A stretch of DNA of 64,000 bases from Ascaris suum (lineage: Eukaryota > Nematoda > Chromadorea > Rhabditida > Ascarididae): NCBI GenBank assembly GCA_013433145.1, contig CM024180.1, positions 7,134,001 through 7,198,000 on the forward strand, in the 5' to 3' direction. A model generated the notes under the pieces. The model ran no database searches and was not told the origin of the DNA. It worked only from the letters and a program-made list of their open reading frames with translations. Positions within the stretch are counted from its first letter, which is position 1. Every line of letters starts with the position of its first letter. Positions 54,276 to 64,000 of the stretch are shown here, piece by piece. Position numbers and translations under genes: made by a program.

Positions 54276-55753
54276 GATGGTAAGGTAGTTTAGTCTTCGT
54301 GCAATGAACTAGCGCGGTTGTTGAGAAATGTAATTAGTGGCATAACATGTGGTCTCCGAGGTTGAAAACAGATCCGTGAGGAGAACAGAACAAATGAAAG
54401 ATCTGAAGGCGTTTTTTGTTCCAAAAAAAGAATGGAAGCAGGCATATGTTCGAAAAAACTTGCCAGGTGGAGAAGGAAGGAGGGGAGATAAGGACCGTTT
54501 TATGAAGAACGCTTTGATTTACAGGTGCATGCATGTTCAAATTAGTGAATAATTTTATGAAGTCAATGCTCGAAAATGTCATATAGCGGGCACGGATTCA
54601 GCTTTTCTGAATCCCAGGATGGTCTTGTACTTGGAAATAAAGGAATGGGGTTATAGCATTTTTAACTCTGCAAAAAGGACATATGTTCGAGGAAGTATGG
54701 AAAGGATGAGCCAAGAAATACGGAAATCCGTCATTTCTTTTCCATTTTTCAGGAATATCACTATTTCTTTTCCATGTTCGCCTTCCGGAGCGTCAGAGTT
54801 GACTCCGGTACCCCATATAGGACTGAACCTTTCAAGGGCGGAACTATACTGAGTTGTAACGCAGTCTTTGTAGTGATTGAGGGTAACGTTTCCATTTCAC
54901 TTCGAATGGGACGCCTACCCCATATCAGCATAATGCCGGATCGGTAAATCACATGGGGGAGGAAGGAGGGAGGGGTTGGATAATTAGCGGTCGGTGAATC
55001 TCTGAATAAATGTCAAAACTTTTGTAACCATCTAATACTAGGAGATGTCAAGAGTTCTCCCTATCAAGAGGTTTTTATTATTTCTTTTCTTTTCATCCTC
55101 TATGTGTGCAAAGTTCTTATAATGTAGTAACTTGTATAAGTAAGAAACATATATTGTCAGGAGAATATACAGCACTTGGAAATATTTTATTTTATTATGG
55201 CCAATTTTGGCCATAATTGACCTTTGCTTGGATCATTCCTAGTTTGATTGGTGATACTGTTGTGGCCGTGCTCTTATCAACCGTGAGGTGGTCCACGAAA
55301 TGAAAGTAATACAGATTTCAATCATAAATCGTGAACTAGTTTTCCTCATTACTTGCTGCATTTCTTATGCTTCTTCATTTCCTCAAGGTGGTCGCATCTA
55401 AATGTGCCACTAGGCGTTATACAGGTGAAATAGGTGAAGGTAGTATCGTAACCGAGCATTTTACAGGTGATATGAGTGAAGATTGTGCATTGTGCAACTG
55501 GTTTTTGATATACCCAGAAGGTGAAGAAATAAGAAATATGCTAAAGAAGTTGATATTTTATGCTCTTTTTATAACTTTGATCGTTGAACAAGTTGGAAAG
55601 GTTTGTTTTTAGGGTTGTAGGTAAACGCAAAGGTAAACAAGGTGCAAAAAAAGCTTGACTTATACGTGTCAACGTAACGCTGCCATAAGGCGAGTTTATT
55701 GCGGTTTATGATTGCTGCCACTCTGATATAATGAAGGAATTGCAGCAGTTGTA

Positions 55754-56097
55754 ATGGCATTCCGTCATCAGATGTCTTCAGGCTATCAGAACACACAAGG
55801 ACTTTCGGGTGCCGAATATCTTGCTTCTATCTATGGTACAGAGAAGGATAAAGTCAATTGCTCGTTTTACTTTAAGGTATTTAAATTTATATGCAATTCA
55901 GATGAAACTCGTAAAACTTTATCTTTTAAAGGATGGAGTTTATAATAAGAAAACGAGATCCTCACGATAAAAAAAAAACCTTAGTCGGAGCTATGAGGTT
56001 CTGAAGCACTTTCCATTATATCACATTTAATAGCACCCTTCGAGTCATGAAGGTGAGCAGGATTTTAGCAGTTTACTTATCAGGTCGTTGTGTATGT

Positions 56098-56167
<70 letters not shown>

Positions 56168-57939
56168 TGCCATAATAGAATGCCCTAAAGCTTCATAGTA
56201 ATCGCTGATGTTTATAAAATGTAGATAGGAGCATGCCGACATGGGGATAAATGTTCACGAACACACAATCGTCCGACATTCTCGCCGACCATACTGCTGC
56301 AAAATTTCTATCACAATCCGGTTGTGGATCTACGGCAAGCGGACGCTTTCGATAGTTAGTTCTTGCTATATACGTTCTATTGTTTTTGAATTTGATTGTT
56401 CAGTTAGGCGTTGCTTCAGGGTAACTAACAGATGCCATTTACAAATCATTTAAATCGGAATATCTTTCTGATTCCGGTTGTTAGATAGGTATACTACTCA
56501 CCTATGTATATGTGATGTTTTAGTTTTCATATAGGTTTATAAATTATTTTATTATGTAAATTGTTGTAGAAGTAAAAGCCGATGGAATATTATTTATAAT
56601 ATTTGTGGGAATCGAGATGAATTCTTTTTGGTAGGAAACTTCACTTTTTAATTATTCTTTTGATGAAAACGATATAAATTGAAACTAGACGAATTTTGTG
56701 ATTTTATTCAACAATCAAATACTATGAGGCGTTTCATTCTAATTGAAACAAATTTTTGTGGAGAGCAATGAATTACTGCTTTATAGAGGTTGGCAAGAAG
56801 AACGAAGAAGAGCAGGCATATTTCGATGAATTCTACGAAGAGGTTCGTTATTTTTTTTAATTTTTTAATTTATTCCGAAGTAATTAATCAACTAAACATT
56901 TTTATAAACCATTGAAAAGAAATTCAGCGAAGAATCTCGAAAGTAAACCTATCTCCACGAAAATATTTTCAACAGAGATATTGAAATTTGTGTTTTTAAC
57001 TTCTCACCAAAGTCTTAAATCTCAAAAACGTAAGCTTTTTCTATGCGTAAATAGTGCATATAAAATAATGCTTCAAAGCCATTTGATGAACATCCACCAA
57101 TGTGTGAATCGACGAGAACACGAAAATAACGGCCGGCTAGTTCATTTTCCATTTAAATTGACAGCCGCATCAAAGCAACATCTGTAGACGTGAAATTGTT
57201 GTTGTTGCCTCACTGACAGGTATATCCCCACCAAACCAGGATGCAAGCATAAAATGTTGTTAAGTTGGACTTGAACCGCACGGGATTTACTTACCTGCTA
57301 CTTACCTGCTTTACCTGTTCAACGTCAGCAATATTCCGATCGAAATTCAACAGTGCGGTATATGAATGGGGAGATTATGAGTGTATATCAGAGTATATTC
57401 AACAGTTGTTGTTGTTTCCCATTTGTAGATTTACTTAGAAATGTTCCAGATTTTCAACATTCGGGTGTTTGCTTTATTACTTTATTACTGCCCAACCCCA
57501 GTTGCTGATGGTGGATCGGTCACTGACGTTTTTCGTTTTTTTGCGCCATTTTAATTGTTTTCGCAAGTAACATGCTCTGCTTTTTGGGAATGTTTTTTCC
57601 TACCTCCACCTGTCTATGAATCGACGATTTATAGGCAGATGGAGGTAGTAAAAAAATATTACTACCACCTGCCTATAAAGATTTTCCCAGGAAAAAAGCC
57701 CGTTTCAAAATTTATGTCGACTATAACCCCCAGAGGGCTTATATTGAATGTTTTATGATAGGTGCGATTTAGGTATCATTTTATGCAGATAAATAGTGCG
57801 ATGATACAGATAGAGGGCTGTACATTGTACTGATGGTGTATGCGGTAGAATGGTTGATCAAAGTGGCAGAATTCGGAAAAGTAAGGAGCAAAAGAGGGAT
57901 CAAAAATCTTTTTAATATGTTTAGCACACATTTCGGAGA

Positions 57940-58030
<91 letters not shown>

Positions 58031-61000
58031 GTGATATCGTTTTTCACTAAAAGCAAATAGGCATTACAGATGGAAATATTTTACTTGATATTTAACAGTT
58101 TAGATATCAGTTGAATTGTCGGTTTATTGTTAATTTTTGTTTGTTACTCTTTGTCATCAGTAAAAAAGTAATGAATATTCCTCTCGCTGAAAATTGATGG
58201 CACTAAGTTTTCTCTTTTCTGATGATTTTAAATGCTTTTAGTCGAAAAGTATTTCGATACGATTTAGCTGAGACTGTGATTTATGCCAATAGTCCTTCAC
58301 TCACCTCTCATTGCTCATAATATTTCTCACCTGAAAATATTTGCCACCTGTAATATTTTCCATCTGGAACCTATTTGCCTTGTGAAATTCTTTTTGCTAC
58401 CTGAAAGTACCAATGAACATTTTCGAGGAAGTAATTGATGTCTGAAGAAACCTTATTAAGAAAATAAGACCATAATACAGCATTACATTTGTTGGATGTC
58501 TTAGTGACAGGGTTGAATGAGTCTAAAAGTTTTATTGTCACCCGGGGTTTGAGGTTCGATGCGAACCGGAAATCCATATTTTGGGCTATCCAGATAAGTT
58601 TCGACTATCTTCGTGTTGTTAGAACTTCGGATATTATTTGAAATTGATTGTTTTTTATTATAATATGAAATTTTATGTATAGGTATTCACGGAATTGGAG
58701 AGGAAATACGGAGAGATCGATGAAATGAACGTTTGCGAAAATATTGGTGAACATATGATTGGTAATGTCTACGTGAAATTTATGCGTGAGGAGGATGCCG
58801 AAAAAGCGGTGAAAGACCTGGAAAATAGATGGTTTGTTTTACTTTCTTATAATGTAAGTATACTTGTATTGCTTTATCGGTAACATGGTATGTTAATATG
58901 TAGATTTGGAGAGGGAGTTGGTGGTATCATAGTATCCGATGTTAATATTCTTGAATATGTCCTTGTTTCATGGTACTCTGAGAGTCGTAGTTAGTCCTTT
59001 TTTAAATGGTTGTATGAAAAAGGAAGGTACGGGGAAGGAGGGGGTGGGGAGGGAGATTCAGGAAACTGCCTGCCAATACTTCCTATCTTTTTTAAAAGAG
59101 TCGTTTTATTACTTGTCTGAAAATGGATATATTATCTAAATTGATCGTAAATCGATGTGAAATTAAAAGTTAGAATTAAATTTTAACTATATTTGATTAC
59201 ATATGTCATATGTTAAGGTAGGGTAAAATCGTTGTTTTACTCAAGAAAAGAGCGAAATTGTTAAATTATGCGAATTTGGCATTGGCAGTGCGAAAAAAGA
59301 GCGAATTTGGCAAATGGTGCATCAGAAACTCGATGTTTTGTTTTTGGCGAAATTTATGGTGGAGGGAAATGAAGAGGGTGGAATTGTTTTTGGGAGGGCC
59401 CTCTCTTAGTAGATTACCGCATTTTTATGATGCTTAAAATTTTTCGCTTGATGGTTGAAAAATTTGTGTTCTGGAAGAAATCTATGAACTTAAGGCACCG
59501 ATGGCTAATGGTCATATATATTTGCCAACGGTGATCGAAATATTTGGCATCTCATACGTGAAGTGGACTTCATGTGCGATACACGAGGTGTAGGCTGTTT
59601 TTAAGAAGAGACCTCATTCATGAAGGACTTCTATTTTGTGGTCAAAACTGTTGTTTTGGGGGGGGGGGGAGGGAAAGGGGAAGGTGAGGAAATAGGGAAG
59701 GGAAAGGCTGTACTGAATAAAAGTGATGTAGGTTAACAGATGTTGTTGCAAACTAACTCTACATCTCTTCCGGAGATTGGCCTTTATGCTTTATAACTTT
59801 TTCTTAATTCATGAGAGAGTTTATATATTGCATTTTTTCTTAAATATTTTTATCTTCGATAATATTGATACTACAGAAAAAATAGCAGCAGTTAGATGAG
59901 CTTATTCCTTTAAGCTCATTTTCGTTGTATCAGATCCAGAGTTCGAAGGCTGTTCGCCGTCACGGTGGAAATGTTACAGTTAACGAAGTGTTCTTGAGCC
60001 GATTTAGTTGCAGTAGTTGGTGTTACCAAACAGAATGAAGGATATCGGTGGAAGGAGGCAATTTAAATGTGATGGGAAGATAATTTAATTTAAATTTAAA
60101 TAATTTAATTTAATTTGAAATTTAAGTTTAGTTTAAAGGAGGTAATTTAGACCTATAAAAAATTTATTTCATACGTAATTTTATATGAATGTTGGCGGTG
60201 GAATGAGCCCATATCGCCGATGATTGTTATGGTTAAGATCATTCGTCTATATAGAATCAGTCATAGCTACTCATTTTAGATGCGTCTCAAATGTTTCTAT
60301 AGTGCATTTAATTGTGTGAATGTTTGATGTAATATTGATTAATTTTATTAATGTTTATATTGGAGTATTTAATATTTTTATCGGTATATTTGGTACTAAT
60401 TATTTAAATACTGAGAATAATTAAATGCTGTTCTTTTATGATTATATAAGTGTTAAGGTTCAACGGACAGCCGATCTACGTTGAGCTATCACCGGTGACG
60501 GACTTTCGTGAATCACGTTGTCGGCAACACGAGATCACGACATGTTGCAAGGGTGGCTTCTGTAACTTTATGCACTTGAAAGCAATAAGTCCGGCTCTAG
60601 GGGAGAAGTTGTTTGGAAGAAGGTTCGCTTACTTATTTACTTACTTACTTACTTACCTTGATTTTGTACTATTCTTGCTTTTAGTTATATTAATGCGCTT
60701 ATCTGTGAAATAGAGGGTTTCTTTTGGAAAGTTCCTCGATTGGGAGGGATCGAAAGAGGAAAATTCGAGTAAAGTAGATATGAAAGTTCTTCAAGGATTT
60801 TAGCTACTCTTTGACCGTTATTGAAAGCAAAAAAATGAAAAAACCTTTCCATTCTTGCACGTCCTTCTATTTCCTGATGCATTGTGTTAGAAACTAGTCC
60901 CTTGAAAAGTTTAATGGAAAGCACAGTGCTCGTTATTTTTTAAATGGGCTTTTATGCATTTTCGCAAATTTGGGGGGTCCTATCTGCGCGTATTTTAGAG

Positions 61001-62074
61001 GCGTGCATCTGTCTCTTCAATGGTTTCAACACGGGAATCATTAAGTACTATGATCTACTATGAGGTAACACTCAGGAAGTCACCTACTTGTTGATAAAGC
61101 AACTTTTAAAGGAGTTATTGATATTTAAGTGCGTCAAAAAATTTTTGCATATTTGAAGAAATTTGAAATTCAGTCCGATCCGCTCCGTATTTCGTAAGCG
61201 ATCGGGACGGAGAAAAGATCTTTCATAGGTGGTTTGCGTGGTAGGTCACTTCGAGCAAAGTATGGGTGCACCACTCCACGTGCTTTTTTTAGCAATTTAC
61301 AAGATTAGTTAGTCGGAGCAACGAAATATATGCAAAAGTGCACATCATGTCAGTTGTTTCTACCCGCTTTTCTATCTGCCTTTTAAATTTCAGTTAGAGT
61401 TTTCAGTTCCCTTCCGATTTGGGTATTGCTGAGGTCTTCCTTCTTCTCATCTGTTAGGATCCCGTTAGATCATCTTTTTGCTGTTTGCATCTATGCTTAA
61501 TTTGCGTAGTGCATATCTAGATGGGTTATATAAATCACTTTTTTTGAATGTCCTTCTGGTGATGACGACTTGCATATGAATAAGCTTTTATTAAACGCGT
61601 TTACGATTTTTAGCTGCACATCAAGAAACAGACATGCTTTTGAGTCGTCTTATATGCTGTGGTAGGTGATATGTACTGTGATATACTGTGATAAATACTA
61701 TGATACTATATACAAGTAGTATATATACTGTGAATGTACTACCTGTATAAATGGGATTTAGGCTTAAAGACAAGGAAATCGGCAGTTTTTGGTGGACAAA
61801 AGGATCGTCTTAATAACAGAGCTAAGGTGTTGCATTTTGTTTAAATAAAGAGAGTTGTGGTAGATTACATTGCCAACTCGAAATTTTCTTCCATTTAAAA
61901 CCTTATTCGTACAAGGCGTCAGGAAAGATTTACAGAGGTCGCTATGCGGACGAAGCCGGTCATTATCCGAGTGCACGCCGTGATGAGTACCGTTCGGGGA
62001 GTCGAAGAGACCGTGATCGTTCACCTCGCGATAGATGGCGCGATGGATGGCGGGGAAGGCGTGCTCGATACTAG
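55754..62074 (+). CDS. uaf-2: Splicing factor U2AF small subunit (U2AF35)
   Basis: Six exons, all in phase: 55754-55876, 56225-56354, 56787-56842, 58683-58831, 60458-60622, 61936-62074; 253 residues from the first ATG, 247 from the in-frame ATG at 55772. Order: [17 protein letters not shown], first CCCH zinc finger ([18 protein letters not shown]), linker [24 protein letters not shown] ([25 protein letters not shown]) with the R-W-F motif that binds U2AF65, second CCCH finger ([16 protein letters not shown]), and a short Arg/Ser/Gly-rich tail ending RRARY. The residues equivalent to human S34 and Q157 are kept. The protein pairs with U2AF65 in the nucleus and reads the AG of 3' splice sites. 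The human protein has 240 residues. Compared with C. elegans and human, the start Met-Ala-Glu is replaced by an extension ([16 protein letters not shown]). Confidence 0.97.
55877..56224 (+). other. U2AF35 intron 1 with (AT)n
   Basis: A 348-nt intron splitting the first zinc finger between FYFK and IGACRHG. It carries an (AT)n tract at 56100-56166. Donor GTATTT, acceptor ATGTAG with a weak pyrimidine tract. Confidence 0.9.
56355..56786 (+). other. U2AF35 intron 2
   Basis: A 432-nt intron inside the Lys codon of ADAFDK (A / AG). Donor GTTAGT, acceptor TTTATAG. A/T-rich; nothing else seen. Confidence 0.9.
57600..57680. repeat. Three-arm inverted repeat (hairpin-forming)
   Basis: Arm 1 (57600-57622, CTACCTCCACCTGTCTATGA...) is followed after 3 nt by its near-perfect inverse (57626-57648; 20 of 23 match). 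A third arm, CTACCACCTGCCTATAAAG (57662-57680), is again in the orientation of arm 1. Arm 2 can therefore fold with either neighbour. Confidence 0.9.
57943..58025. repeat. (AT)n microsatellite in intron 3
   Basis: About 82 bp of perfect AT repeats inside the U2AF35 transcription unit. Confidence 0.97.
58832..60457 (+). other. U2AF35 intron 4, splits the Trp codon
   Basis: A 1626-nt intron between TG and G of the conserved Trp of the R-W-F motif. Donor GTTTGT; the acceptor is TGTTAAG, an AAG acceptor with little pyrimidine before it. The intron has a run of 12 G at 59658-59669, a G-rich patch at 59027-59056 and an AATTTAAATTT repeat at 60060-60125. No nested gene seen. Confidence 0.9.
60623..61935 (+). 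other. U2AF35 intron 5
   Basis: A 1313-nt intron between FGR and RGRYADEAG (AG / A). A (TTAC)n tract begins 8 nt after the donor (60630-60656). A TACTGTGATA-type repeat lies at 61670-61740. Acceptor GATTTACAG. Confidence 0.9.

Positions 62075-64000
<1,926 letters not shown>

Larger units (their letters stand above)
53187..55753. other. GC-richer 5' flank of U2AF35 with repeats
   Basis: Base composition rises here. Contents: a tRNA-like patch at 53871-53952; G-rich tandem repeats at 54133-54275; plus ORFs at 54349-54552 and 54619-54852 that share CATATGTTCGA but have no known domain; and a possible small first exon at 53461 (ATGAGCACCACC..., donor GTAAGA). No RRM or cyclophilin motif is visible on the plus strand, so the C. 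elegans operon partner of U2AF35 is not found within this interval. Confidence 0.5.
56843..58682 (+). other. U2AF35 intron 3 with inverted repeats and (AT)n
   Basis: An 1840-nt intron between FYEE and VFTELE. It contains a cluster of inverted repeats at 57600-57680, an (AT)n tract at 57943-58025, a set of ACCTG-containing short repeats at 58325-58405 and B-box-like sequences near 57275 (-) and 58548 (+). Donor GTTCGT, acceptor TGTATAG. Confidence 0.9.

Noticed and set aside
57260..57300. B-box match GGTTCAAGTCC on the minus strand
   Set aside because: A good match to the box itself, but the upstream sequence is a simple GCAGGTAAGTA repeat with no A box or cloverleaf.
58530..58575. B-box-like GGTTCGATGCGAACC
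   Set aside because: The motif is a perfect short palindrome and no A box or acceptor stem lies at the right distance upstream.

Overview
The window reads as a piece of an AT-rich nematode nuclear genome. Three things point there. The one gene identifiable beyond doubt, the small U2AF subunit (U2AF35), has nematode-type residues ([27 protein letters not shown]). Most of the sequence is introns or intergenic DNA full of A/T runs and (AT)n microsatellites. Intron ends are mostly TTTCAG or TTTTAG, and the best start codon sits 2 nt after such an acceptor, as in spliced-leader trans-spliced genes. Introns are long (0.35-4.1 kb), unlike C. elegans. I cannot name the species. There are no bacterial operons, CRISPR arrays, rRNAs or convincing intact tRNAs.

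Layout. At 303-385 (+) there may be the last exon of a gene entering from the left, with an AATAAA 52 nt later. From 19096 down to at least 1608 (-) lies an eleven-exon gene rebuilt here by matching reading phase at every junction. It encodes a signal peptide, a short spacer, a long proline/glutamine-rich region with polyglutamine, and a six-cysteine PAN/apple domain; its 3' end is not settled. From about 19.1 to 52.6 kb is a gene-poor stretch of microsatellites, minisatellites and A/T runs, holding a candidate two-exon small secreted peptide gene (23798-24010, +) and several isolated or decayed coding-like patches (29.2, 33.2, 40.6-41.2, 46.1, 47.4 kb). At 52.7-53.2 kb (-) there are two candidate 3' exons of an unidentified gene with a poly(A) signal. 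From 53.2 to 55.7 kb the DNA is richer in G+C and carries G-rich repeats and a tRNA-like element. From 55754 to 62074 (+) is the complete six-exon U2AF35 gene. The last 1.9 kb holds an (AT)n tract and weak ORFs.

How they relate. U2AF35 is a nuclear splicing factor that reads the AG of 3' splice sites; the left gene encodes an extracellular matrix- or cuticle-type protein. I see no functional link between them. In C. elegans the U2AF35 gene is in an operon with an RRM/cyclophilin gene; no such partner is visible upstream here.
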